This document shows positions 51,866 to 59,606 of a DNA stretch of 64,000 nucleotides, one piece after another. Numbering within the stretch: position 1 is the stretch's first letter; each line of letters begins with the position of its first letter. A program made the translations under genes and the position numbers. The notes beneath the pieces were generated by a model. The model saw nothing but the letters and a program-made list of their open reading frames with translations. It had not been told where the DNA came from and made no database searches. Origin of the DNA: Phytohabitans sp052068095. Its GTDB lineage: Bacteria > Actinomycetota > Actinomycetes > Mycobacteriales > Micromonosporaceae. The stretch covers positions 310,001-374,000 of the forward strand of contig NZ_JBQHDG010000004.1 in the NCBI RefSeq assembly GCF_052068095.1, read 5' to 3'.

Positions 51866-52732
51866 TCATCGCGCGAGGAACTCCACGGCGACGGGAGCGA
51901 ACCTGTCGTGGAACTGGAAGATCCCGCCGTGGCCGGAGTCGGGGTAGATGATCAGCTCGGAGTCCTTGATGCGACGGTGCAGGTCTTCGGAGAGGACGGA
52001 GGGCACCATGCGGTCGTTGTCGCCGTTGGCGATCAGGGTCGGCTGGGTGATCGTCGACAGGTCGTCGGGCGTGCCGCGTCCCCACTTCTTGATGGCCTTC
52101 AACTGCGTCTGGAGCGCCTTCACCTTGATCGGCGCGTCACGGTCCGCGGTGCGCTCCTCCAGGCGCTTGATGAATGCCTTCGCGGCGGGCTTGCCGGTGG
52201 TGTTGCGGTTGAAGAACAGGAACTCCTTCGGGTCCGACCGGGTCAGTGTCGCCCGGAGCATGTCGTAGTAGGTGATGCCGGCGACCTTGTCGATGTCTTT
52301 GCCGCCCTTGGGGCCGGTCCCGGTGAGGATCAGCTTGCGGACGAGCTCTGGGTGCTTGAGCACGAGTGCCTGGGCGATCATGCCGCCGAGGGAGAAGGAG
52401 AAGATGTCGACCTTGTCGAAGCCGAGCGCCTTGATGAAGGTGAAGGCGTCGTCGGCCATCGCCTCGACGCTGTCGGGCACCTGGCCCGTCGACGCGCCGA
52501 CACCACGGTTGTCGAAGGCGATGACGTGGTGGTGCTTCGCGATGGGGTCGACGATCCGGGGGTCCCAGTTGTCGAGGGTCGCGGCCAGGTGGACCAGGAA
52601 GACGACCGGAATCCCGCCCTTCGGGCCCAGCTCGCGGTAGGCGTAGGTGACGTGACCGGCGGAGATGGTACGGGCCGGCGCTTGGGCGTAGGACGTGATG
52701 ACGGATTCGTTCGAGTTGTCGCGTGTGCTCAT
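51866..52732 (-). CDS. Alpha/beta hydrolase
   Basis: This 288-residue enzyme is related to haloperoxidase/3-oxoadipate-enol-lactonase-type hydrolases. The nucleophile elbow reads FSFSLGGM (Ser near residue 115; the first Gly of GxSxG is Ser). The oxyanion region is LVHLAATLDNWDP, the acid lies in NGDNDRMVP, and the His in PDSGHGGIFQFHD. ATG 52732 is preceded by AAGGAG. There is no signal peptide. It is the second gene of the TetR-linked set. Confidence 0.9.
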   Translation of the reverse strand: MSTRDNSNESVITSYAQAPARTISAGHVTYAYRELGPKGGIPVVFLVHLAATLDNWDPRIVDPIAKHHHVIAFDNRGVGASTGQVPDSVEAMADDAFTFIKALGFDKVDIFSFSLGGMIAQALVLKHPELVRKLILTGTGPKGGKDIDKVAGITYYDMLRATLTRSDPKEFLFFNRNTTGKPAAKAFIKRLEERTADRDAPIKVKALQTQLKAIKKWGRGTPDDLSTITQPTLIANGDNDRMVPSVLSEDLHRRIKDSELIIYPDSGHGGIFQFHDRFAPVAVEFLAR

Positions 52733-52784
52733 GATCGTGCTCCTTGGATATGATTTGACGTTACTGCTAGTCCTGTGGGTGCGA

Positions 52785-53780
52785 TCACGGTTTACTGACG
52801 ACGGCCTTGCCTCGGATGCCGCCCTTCTCGAGTGCTTCCAGGCCCCGGGGGAGCTGGTCGAAGGGGAGAACCTTGCCGACGACCGGACGCAGCGCACCGC
52901 CGTCGATGAGGGCCGCGATCTGGCGGAGCTGGTCGCCGCTGGCACGCATGAACAGGAACTGGTAGTTCACGCCGAGCTTGCGGGCCTGGCGGCGGATGCC
53001 GCTGCTGAGTGCGGTGATCACCAGACGCAGCACCGCGTTGGCGCCGATCTCGCGGGCGAAGGCCGGGTCCGGAGGGCCGGCGATACCGATCGCCGTGCCG
53101 CCGGGACGAAGCACGCGCAGCGACTTCTTGAGGTTCTCGCCGCCAAGGCTGTCCAGCACCAGGTCGTACCCGGCAAGCAGTTGTTCGAAGTCTTGGGTGC
53201 GGTAGTCGATGACGGTGTCGGCGCCGAGTTCGCGCACGAAGTCCGCATTGGCGCCGCTGGCCGTGGTGGCGACGGTCGCGCCGAGGTGTTTGGCGAGCTG
53301 GATCGCGATCGACCCGACTCCGCCGGCGCCGGCGTGGATGAGGACCTTCTGCCCGGCCCGCACGTTGCCCCGCTCGACGAGGGCCTGCCATGCGGTCAAC
53401 GCGACCAGCGGCAGCGAGCCCGCCTCCTCGATGCTGATCGACGCGGGCTTGAGTGCCAGGTCGGACTCGGCGACGGCGATGCGCTCGGCGAACGTGCCGA
53501 TGCGGTCCTTGTCGGGCCGGGCGTATACCTCGTCGCCCGACCTGAACCCGCGCACCTTCGCGCCGACCCGAACGACGGTGCCGGCGACGTCGTTGCCCAG
53601 GATCAGCGGCAGCCGGTACGGCAGGATCTGTTTGAACTCGCCCGCTCGGATCTTCTCATCGAGCTGGTTGAGACCCGCGGCTTGCACCTGCACGAGCACG
53701 TCGCGCTCTCCCACGGTGGGCTCGGCCACGTCCGCCAGGTGCGGCGGAGTCTTGTACTTGTCGACGACGAACGCTCTCAT
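52785..53780 (-). CDS. NAD(P)-dependent quinone oxidoreductase-like alcohol dehydrogenase
   Basis: This 331-residue zinc-independent medium-chain dehydrogenase/reductase has an N-terminal GroES-like domain (LGNDVAGTVVRVGAKVRGFRSGDEV) and a Rossmann domain with the nucleotide motif HAGAGGVGSIAIQLAK. No structural zinc cysteines are seen, as in the QOR branch. ATG 53780 follows AAGGA. It is the first gene of the set. Upstream lies a TGAGTGCACTCA palindrome and the decayed start of a divergent TetR gene. Confidence 0.92.
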   Translation of the reverse strand: MRAFVVDKYKTPPHLADVAEPTVGERDVLVQVQAAGLNQLDEKIRAGEFKQILPYRLPLILGNDVAGTVVRVGAKVRGFRSGDEVYARPDKDRIGTFAERIAVAESDLALKPASISIEEAGSLPLVALTAWQALVERGNVRAGQKVLIHAGAGGVGSIAIQLAKHLGATVATTASGANADFVRELGADTVIDYRTQDFEQLLAGYDLVLDSLGGENLKKSLRVLRPGGTAIGIAGPPDPAFAREIGANAVLRLVITALSSGIRRQARKLGVNYQFLFMRASGDQLRQIAALIDGGALRPVVGKVLPFDQLPRGLEALEKGGIRGKAVVSKP

Positions 53781-53879
53781 GACTTCTTGTTCCTTCTTCG
53801 TGACGTTGTTATGTCGTGGTCGGCAGCTGCCGGGCGCGGGCGGTCGCGTTTGCCGGCGGCACCATGCGGTTCGACTTTC

Positions 53880-53891
53880 TGAGTGCACTCA
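53880..53891. promoter_or_regulatory. Palindrome upstream of the oxidoreductase gene
   Basis: TGAGTGCACTCA is a perfect 12-bp palindrome 100 bp upstream of the oxidoreductase start. A related CCACTCAG follows at about 53901. The site differs from the TetR palindrome at 50953, so it was probably served by another regulator, perhaps the one whose remnant starts at 53929. Confidence 0.45.
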
Positions 53892-53928
53892 ACTATGACT
53901 CCACTCAGCAACATTGTCAAGGGAGATC

Positions 53929-54060
53929 GTGACGAGCGGTAGTCGAACGCCGACAGGACACCGAGAACGCGCCAAACAGCAGCAGCGTGGTACTCATCCA
54001 CGATGGCCGCGGGCGCTCGGCTGCCGACCATGCACTTTCGTCCCGGGCGCTGGGCGCGGG
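53929..54060 (+). pseudogene. Possible truncated TetR-type regulator remnant
   Basis: A GTG at 53929 behind GGGAG opens a frame reading TSGSRTPTGHRERAKQQQR. This has the look of a TetR N-terminal arm before its first helix. No TetR helix-turn-helix follows in any frame, and the neighbouring response-regulator gene begins its 3' end at 54061. It is divergent from the oxidoreductase with a palindrome between, the usual TetR arrangement. This suggests a deletion joined this locus to the next one. Evidence is thin. Confidence 0.3.
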
Positions 54061-54702
54061 TCAGGCGCCGCGGAGGACCTTGATGACTGCCAGCACGCGC
54101 CGGTTGGCGTCGGGGTCGGGCGGTAGGCCGAGTTTGGCGAAGATTTGGGCGCAGGCGGCTTCGACGGTGCGTTCGCGGATTCCGAGCCGTTGTGCGATTG
54201 CCGCGTTCGAGCGGCCTTCGGCCATCAGCGCGAGTACATCTCGTTCCCGGGGTGTGAGCCCGGCGGCCGCCGCGCCGGTCCGGCCGAGCAGGCGCTGGAC
54301 GATGGTCGGGTCGATCACGCATCCGCCGGCCGCGACCCGGCGGACCGCGTCGGTGAGGACGTCGACGTCCGACACTCGCTCTTTGAGCAGGTATCCCAGG
54401 CTCGCGGGTTGGTCGGCGAGCAGTCGTTCGGCGTAGCGGGTGGCGAGGTACTGGCTGAGCACAAGCACCGCGGTGTCGGGGTAGTGGGTGCGGATCTCGC
54501 GGGCCGCGACGAGGCCTTCGTCGCGGTGGGTGGGTGGCATGCGGATGTCGACGATGGCGACGTCTGGGCGTTCGACCGCGACGAGCCGCAGCAGCTGTGC
54601 CGCGTCGGACGCCTCGCCGTCGACCTGCATCCCGGCATCGGTGAGCAGGCGGACGAGGCCGGCCCGGACGATCATTACGTCGTCGGCGACGACTAGGCGC
54701 AT
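54061..54702 (-). CDS. NarL-family response regulator
   Basis: This 213-residue regulator has a receiver domain (acidic residues at 7-8, phosphoacceptor Asp52 in AIVDIRMP, Lys in YLLKERV) and a LuxR-type helix-turn-helix (LTPRERDVLALMAEGRSNAAI, RTVEAACAQIFAKLGL). ATG 54702 overlaps the kinase stop by 10 bp, giving a coupled kinase-regulator pair. Confidence 0.93.
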   Translation of the reverse strand: MRLVVADDVMIVRAGLVRLLTDAGMQVDGEASDAAQLLRLVAVERPDVAIVDIRMPPTHRDEGLVAAREIRTHYPDTAVLVLSQYLATRYAERLLADQPASLGYLLKERVSDVDVLTDAVRRVAAGGCVIDPTIVQRLLGRTGAAAAGLTPRERDVLALMAEGRSNAAIAQRLGIRERTVEAACAQIFAKLGLPPDPDANRRVLAVIKVLRGA

Positions 54703-56240
54703 GGCAGGGTCACCACGATCGTTGTGCCGGCGCCGGCGGGGCTGACCAGCTGAAAGTGGCCACCGAGTGCGCCGGCCCGGTCGGCGAGTGCGGTGAGCCC
54801 GGGGCCGGGGAACGCCCCTCCTGGCCCGTTGTCCGTGATGCGGATCGTCAGTTCCGTGCCGTCGTCGGCGACGTTCACGCTGGCCTGGCCTGTGCCGGCG
54901 TGCCGGGCCACGTTGTCGAGCCCTTCGGCGACCACGGCGACCGCGGCCCGCTGCGCCGGCCAGGTGATCGAGGTGCCGGTGAGCGCGACGTGCAGGTCGA
55001 CGTCGACTGCGGCCCGGTCGGTGAGGTCCTCGATGGCGGCTGTCAGCCCCTCGGTGGCTAGCACCTCGCTGGACTCGGACGATTGCGCGCGCAGGGCCGC
55101 GAGCGCTTGGCGCACGTGGTGTGTGGCCGCGGCGATGGCGGCGGCGGTCGCGGTGTCCGCCTGTGGGCGGGCCGAGCCGAGGTGCATCGCTACCGCGACA
55201 AGCCGTTGCTGTGCTCCGTCGTGCAGGTCGCGTTCGATGCGGCGGCGTTCGGCGTCGGCGGTCTGGACGATGCGCCGCTGTGAGGCCTGGATCTCGTCGA
55301 GTTGGAACGCGCCGGCCGCGCGGAGGCGGGCGTTCTGTAGGGCGAGGCGGTCGGCCGGGGTGAGCGCGGCGAGTGTGCGCGCGGGGTCGGCGTGCGGGGT
55401 CAGCAGCAGCCGTACCGCGGGCGTGTCCCGGTCGAGCAGGATCGCGGCTGGTCCGCCGTCCTGGGGTAATGGCCGGCCGGCGCTGTCGACCCAACGGCCG
55501 TCGCCGGGGACGCTGAAGTGCGCGGCGATGGCGGGTGCGGCACCGGCCAGTTGCGCCACCGCGCGGCGCACCCGGCGCCGGACGAGCTGTACCCGGATCG
55601 CCTCTGCCGATACGGCCGCGCTGGTGAGCGCCGCCCCTGCTGCCGGGAGCGGGTCGGCGCCGGTGGCTATCGTGGCGACGGTCAGTGCGGCGGTGGCGGC
55701 GCCGGCGGTCCAGACCAGCGGTGGCCGGCTCCGGCGTATCGCGACGAGCGCGGCTGCCAGCGTCAGCCCGGTCACGAGCGCGGTCGCCGTCCGGTTGTCC
55801 ACCACGGTGGACAGCGGGGCCGGCGCGGCGAGGCAGGTGCGTTCGCAGGACGTGTCGTAGAACGGGTCGTACGTCAGTGCGTGCGCCGCGACCGCCGCGG
55901 AGGCGAGGAGGATCGGCGCCGGCTGCCGGCCGCCGAGCAGCACGGCGACGCCGGCGACCGCGAGCGGCGGCGCGGCCAGGAGCAGCGCCCGGGGGTACGG
56001 TCCGAGCGGCGACCATCCGGCGAAGGTCGGAAGCAGCCAGGCCAGGCCGATCACTGCGATCCCGGCGACCGCGCCGGAATCTTCGTTGATCGCCGTCCAA
56101 CAGGCACCGAGAACGGTCGCGAGCGCGAGCATGTGAAGCGCGGTCAGGGCCGGCTCCGCTGGCGTCGTGAGGACCGGGACGGCGGCCAGCGCGGTCACCG
56201 TGAGGATGACCGCGAGCGTGGTCTCTTTCCGGCCGGTCAC
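54693..56240 (-). CDS. Sensor histidine kinase (NarL-system type)
   Basis: This protein has about 515 residues from GTG 56240. It has about eight N-terminal membrane helices (8-220), then a GAF-less linker. The HisKA_3 box has His340 in ERRRIERDLHDGAQQRLVAV, and a HATPase domain follows (AEGLDNVARHAG, DNGPGG, GAGTTIVVTLP). It is translationally coupled to the regulator at 54061 and divergent from a lipoprotein/TRAP-receptor pair 77 bp away, which may be its target or accessory sensor. Confidence 0.92.
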   Translation of the reverse strand: MTGRKETTLAVILTVTALAAVPVLTTPAEPALTALHMLALATVLGACWTAINEDSGAVAGIAVIGLAWLLPTFAGWSPLGPYPRALLLAAPPLAVAGVAVLLGGRQPAPILLASAAVAAHALTYDPFYDTSCERTCLAAPAPLSTVVDNRTATALVTGLTLAAALVAIRRSRPPLVWTAGAATAALTVATIATGADPLPAAGAALTSAAVSAEAIRVQLVRRRVRRAVAQLAGAAPAIAAHFSVPGDGRWVDSAGRPLPQDGGPAAILLDRDTPAVRLLLTPHADPARTLAALTPADRLALQNARLRAAGAFQLDEIQASQRRIVQTADAERRRIERDLHDGAQQRLVAVAMHLGSARPQADTATAAAIAAATHHVRQALAALRAQSSESSEVLATEGLTAAIEDLTDRAAVDVDLHVALTGTSITWPAQRAAVAVVAEGLDNVARHAGTGQASVNVADDGTELTIRITDNGPGGAFPGPGLTALADRAGALGGHFQLVSPAGAGTTIVVTLPCA

Positions 56241-56317
56241 GTCAGGCAGCGTATCCCCGGCGGCAGCGGCCGGGCACCGGGTTACCACGGTGGTGTACCG
56301 GTGACTCCGTTCGTAGC

Positions 56318-56923
56318 GTGAGCAGCATGACCGCATATCGAATGGCCTGGCTGGCGCTGTTGCCGGCGCTCGTCGCGGGCTGCGCGGACAGCGCCTCCGA
56401 TCAACCGCCGGCCGCGCCGCCGCCTGTCACCTCCGCCCCCATGGCTTCCGCCGGACCACAGGTGCCGGCCGAGGCGTCCGAGTTCCCCGGCGGGGTCTAC
56501 CGCACCCAGCTCTCGGTTGAGCGGCTGCGTGCGTTCGGCGTCGACGATCCCGGTCACGCGGGCACGTGGACGCTGACCGTGAAGGACGGCACATTCACAC
56601 TCGAGTGCCGGCCGGTGACCACGCCCGGCGTCGACTGTGGCGGTTACGACCCGAGCATGCCGGCAGTGGTCGAGGTGGGCACGCTGCGCGGCACCGGACA
56701 GACCGTCTGGTTCGTCGGTGACGTCGAACGGAAGATGAAGCTCTCCGGATGCGTCCGGCATTCCGAGCAGGCGGACGGCTGTGGGCCCGAGGACGCCTAC
56801 CATCTGGACTGGACGCTTGCCGGCGATGGCGTTTCGTTCCGCAACTACGGCGGCTTGGGCGACCAGGCCACCTTCCCCGAGCTGAGCAACTGGACGGCAC
56901 AACCGTGGACGCGTATCTCGTGA
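56318..56923 (+). CDS. Lipoprotein of unknown function paired with a TRAP-type receptor
   Basis: The protein has 201 residues from GTG 56318 (ATG 56327 is an alternative). The lipobox LVAGC places the lipidated Cys near residue 22; a Pro/Ala-rich spacer follows. The folded domain starts at GGVYRTQLSVERLRAFGV, has a predicted beta-rich body (GTWTLTVKDGTFTLECRP, ending FPELSNWT) and contains several Cys residues. Such a small calycin-like barrel could bind a ligand. The stop overlaps the TRAP-receptor start (GTGA), so the two are probably made together at the cell surface. Family not recognised. Confidence 0.75.
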   Translation: MSSMTAYRMAWLALLPALVAGCADSASDQPPAAPPPVTSAPMASAGPQVPAEASEFPGGVYRTQLSVERLRAFGVDDPGHAGTWTLTVKDGTFTLECRPVTTPGVDCGGYDPSMPAVVEVGTLRGTGQTVWFVGDVERKMKLSGCVRHSEQADGCGPEDAYHLDWTLAGDGVSFRNYGGLGDQATFPELSNWTAQPWTRIS

Positions 56924-57990
56924 GGGCTCGGGTGCTGGTGTGCCTGGCGCTGGCGGTGGGCGTCGGCGCCGGCGCGGCCTGCGACGGCGCCGGCGTGGTG
57001 GACAAGACCGGCGGTGATGTCGTGGTGCTGCGTTTCGGCACGATCGACACGCTCAACCCGAACGGGCAGATCGTGGCGCCGGAGGTGTTCGTGGCGGCGG
57101 TGTCGCGGCTGTCCGGGGGCCAGATGCGGATCAGCGTGGTGGACCACTACGGCGATGGCGCGGCCGCCGCGGAGAGCGAGATGGTGGCGGCCCTCGCGCG
57201 CGGGGAGTTGGACGGCGGCTTCCCGGCCAGCCGCGCCTTCAGCCACGCCGGGCTGCGCGGGTTGGAGCCGATCGAGGCGCCGTTCACCGTCACCACGTAC
57301 GCCGCGCAGCGAGCTCTGGTGACCGGGCCGGCTGCCGGACGGCTATTGTCCACACTCGATGGTTCCGGTGTGGTGGGGTTGGGTCTGGCGGTCGGTCCGC
57401 TGCGCCGGCCGTGGTCGACCACCGCCGCGCTGACCGACATTCGCCGGTGGCGCGGCGTGCCGGTGCGCGCATTCAATTCGCCGGTACAGCAGGCGGCGTA
57501 CCGAGCGCTCGGTGCCGTCCCGGTGCAGGCCAGCTATACGTTCCCCGAGCTGGTGCGGGCCGGCACGCTGCGGGCGGTCGAGACGGACGTGGCCCAGTAC
57601 GCCCGCAACAGCTACGGCAGGCTGCTGCCGGCGCTGGCCGGAAACGTCGTCCTGTGGCCCCGCATGCCGGTGATCACGATGAGCCGGGCCCGGCACGACG
57701 CGCTGACCGGCCGCCAGCGCGAGTGGCTCCGGGCCGCCGCCGAGGAGGCGGTAGAGGCCTCCGCCACCCACCCGTACGACGACTCGGCTATCGCCCGGCG
57801 GCTGTGCGGGCAAGGTGTCCGGGTGGCCACGGCGTCGCCGCGGCAGCTCGCGGAGATGCGGCAGGCGATGCGGCCGGTCATCGACGCGCTGGCCCGCGAC
57901 CCGGCCACCGCGCCGTCCCTGGCCGACGTGCTCAGCGTGGCAGCGGCTGCGCCGGAACCGCTGGACGTGCCGGCGGACTGCCGGATGTGA
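56920..57990 (+). CDS. TRAP-type (DctP-like) solute-binding lipoprotein
   Basis: The protein has 356 residues from GTG 56920, overlapping the previous stop by 4 bp. The short signal peptide ends in a lipobox-like GAGAAC. The mature protein shows the DctP pattern: LRFGTIDTLNPNG, DHYGDGAAAAESEMVAALARGELDGG, IEAPFTVTTYAAQ, and a receptor body with ITMSRARHDALTGRQREWL. No TRAP permease (DctQ/DctM) is near, so it may act as a sensor subunit for a neighbouring kinase rather than as a transporter part. Its 3' end overlaps the convergent kinase-like gene by 59 bp. Confidence 0.78.
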   Translation: MRARVLVCLALAVGVGAGAACDGAGVVDKTGGDVVVLRFGTIDTLNPNGQIVAPEVFVAAVSRLSGGQMRISVVDHYGDGAAAAESEMVAALARGELDGGFPASRAFSHAGLRGLEPIEAPFTVTTYAAQRALVTGPAAGRLLSTLDGSGVVGLGLAVGPLRRPWSTTAALTDIRRWRGVPVRAFNSPVQQAAYRALGAVPVQASYTFPELVRAGTLRAVETDVAQYARNSYGRLLPALAGNVVLWPRMPVITMSRARHDALTGRQREWLRAAAEEAVEASATHPYDDSAIARRLCGQGVRVATASPRQLAEMRQAMRPVIDALARDPATAPSLADVLSVAAAAPEPLDVPADCRM

Positions 57991-59533
57991 GCCCGACCGT
58001 CGCTGTCACCACCGTGCCGCCACCGGGCGGGCTGGTCACGGCCAGCCGGCCGCCGACCGCCGCCAACCGGTCGGCCAAGCCTTGCAGCCCCGAGCCACGC
58101 GGGTCGGCGGCACCGCACCCGTCGTCGCCGACGTCGAGCACCACATGCCCCGACACACACCGCAGATCGATCCAGGCCCGTCCGCCGCCGGCGTGCTTCG
58201 CGACGTTCGTCAGCGCCTCGGAACACACGTAGAACAGGGCGGTCTCGACCGCGGCATCCGCCGCCAGCGTGGGGTCCACACGTACCGCCACCGGGACTGG
58301 ACTCGCCGCTGCGAGCGCCTCGACCGCCGCCCGCAGCCGGCCCTCGCCCAGCGCCAGCGGCGGGGCGCCGCCGACGATCCGCCGTACGTCGGCGGCCGCC
58401 AGCCCGAGCTCGGTGGCCGCCTCGTCCAGCAACGCCGCCAGCTGCGGCCCGGTCCCGCTGCTGTCCCGGCGGGCCAGCTCAGCCGCCGCCTTGTCCAATG
58501 CGGCGATCACGCCGGTGCGCAGCGCCTGCGCCGCGCGGTCCCGCTCCCGGTCGGTCACGGCCAGCAGCCGCCGCCGCGCCGCCTCCAGCTCCGCGACGTG
58601 TCGCTCATGCGCCTCACGCAGCCGGTGGTTGGCTACCGCCAGAGCGACGGCGGTGCCGACCGCTGCCGCCGTCGGCGGGTCGGCCATCGCCCGGGACCCG
58701 GTCACCACCTGGGCCACCAAGGCACCGCCGTCCCGGACCGGAAACGCCGGCCTCTGTTCGGCGGGCCGGGCACCGCCGGTCGCCGGATCGCGGAACCGCT
58801 CCGCCACCGGGTCCCACATCTCGATGCGCAGGCCGGGATCGCCGATCAGGCCGGCCAGCACCTCGCGCAGGCCCGGAAGGCCGGCGCTCAGTCCACCGCC
58901 GAGCGCGGTGTCGGCGAGCCGGGCGGCGTCGCGACGCACCAGCCGGGTGGCGACGGCGAAACCGGCGGCGACCGTGAGCAGCGCCGCCTCGTACACGGCC
59001 AGCGGCGGCACCGGTGCGTCGTGCCGGCCACTCCACCACGCGTACAGCAGCGCGCTCGCGAGCACGCCGCCGGCGGCGGCCGGAAAAGCGCCGCGCAGCC
59101 GCGCAGCGCCGAGCAGCGCGACCGCCGCGACGGTGGCGAACAACGCCGCGACACCGACCTGGGGCACCAGCCCGAACGCCACAACGGCCGCCGCAGCCAC
59201 CAGCGACACCCGCACCGGACCGCGGATCCGCCCGTCAGGAAAGGCAACCAACGCGACCAGCAGCATGCCCTGATGCAACGAGCGGACCTCCGCGAACACC
59301 GAACCGGCCAGCCACGCCGCGCCGGCACCGGCCACGAGCAACCGTTCGGCGGTGGCGCCGGCCGCCACCAGCGCGGCACCGGCGAGCGCCACCCCGACGG
59401 CCAGGTCGGCGGCCACATACCCCGGTGCGGCGCCGGCTGCGGCATCCGCCCGCGAAGCCAGAACCGACAGCGCGGCGACAGCGACCGCCACCGCGGCCGC
59501 CAGCAGCCGGCGCACCCTCACGACCACCATCAT
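57932..59533 (-). CDS. Degenerate sensor kinase lacking the phosphoacceptor histidine
   Basis: This 533-residue protein starts at ATG 59533. It has about eight to nine N-terminal helices (8-200), a GAF-like segment (about 235-300), and a region aligned with HisKA_3. Where functional kinases read ER.RIERDLHDG, this protein reads ERDRAAQALRTG, with Arg339 in place of the phospho-His and Thr for Asp. The HATPase half is well kept (CSEALTNVAKHAG, VGDDGCGA, GSGLQGLADRL, GGGTVVTATV). It may bind ATP without autophosphorylating in the usual way. No response regulator adjoins it. It is divergent from the propeller-GTPase cluster. Confidence 0.85.
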   Translation of the reverse strand: MMVVVRVRRLLAAAVAVAVAALSVLASRADAAAGAAPGYVAADLAVGVALAGAALVAAGATAERLLVAGAGAAWLAGSVFAEVRSLHQGMLLVALVAFPDGRIRGPVRVSLVAAAAVVAFGLVPQVGVAALFATVAAVALLGAARLRGAFPAAAGGVLASALLYAWWSGRHDAPVPPLAVYEAALLTVAAGFAVATRLVRRDAARLADTALGGGLSAGLPGLREVLAGLIGDPGLRIEMWDPVAERFRDPATGGARPAEQRPAFPVRDGGALVAQVVTGSRAMADPPTAAAVGTAVALAVANHRLREAHERHVAELEAARRRLLAVTDRERDRAAQALRTGVIAALDKAAAELARRDSSGTGPQLAALLDEAATELGLAAADVRRIVGGAPPLALGEGRLRAAVEALAAASPVPVAVRVDPTLAADAAVETALFYVCSEALTNVAKHAGGGRAWIDLRCVSGHVVLDVGDDGCGAADPRGSGLQGLADRLAAVGGRLAVTSPPGGGTVVTATVGLTSGSPPARPAVPAQPLPR

Positions 59534-59606
59534 GCGCGGTGTAACGGGTCGCCGGCACCGTGGCAGCACGGTAGGCGCCGCCGGTGTACGGCCGCAGAGT
59601 CGACAC

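Noticed and set aside
53777..54322. Minus-strand frame spanning the oxidoreductase upstream region
   Set aside because: It overlaps the response regulator in another frame, has Arg/Pro-rich composition and no domain. It is treated as a shadow.
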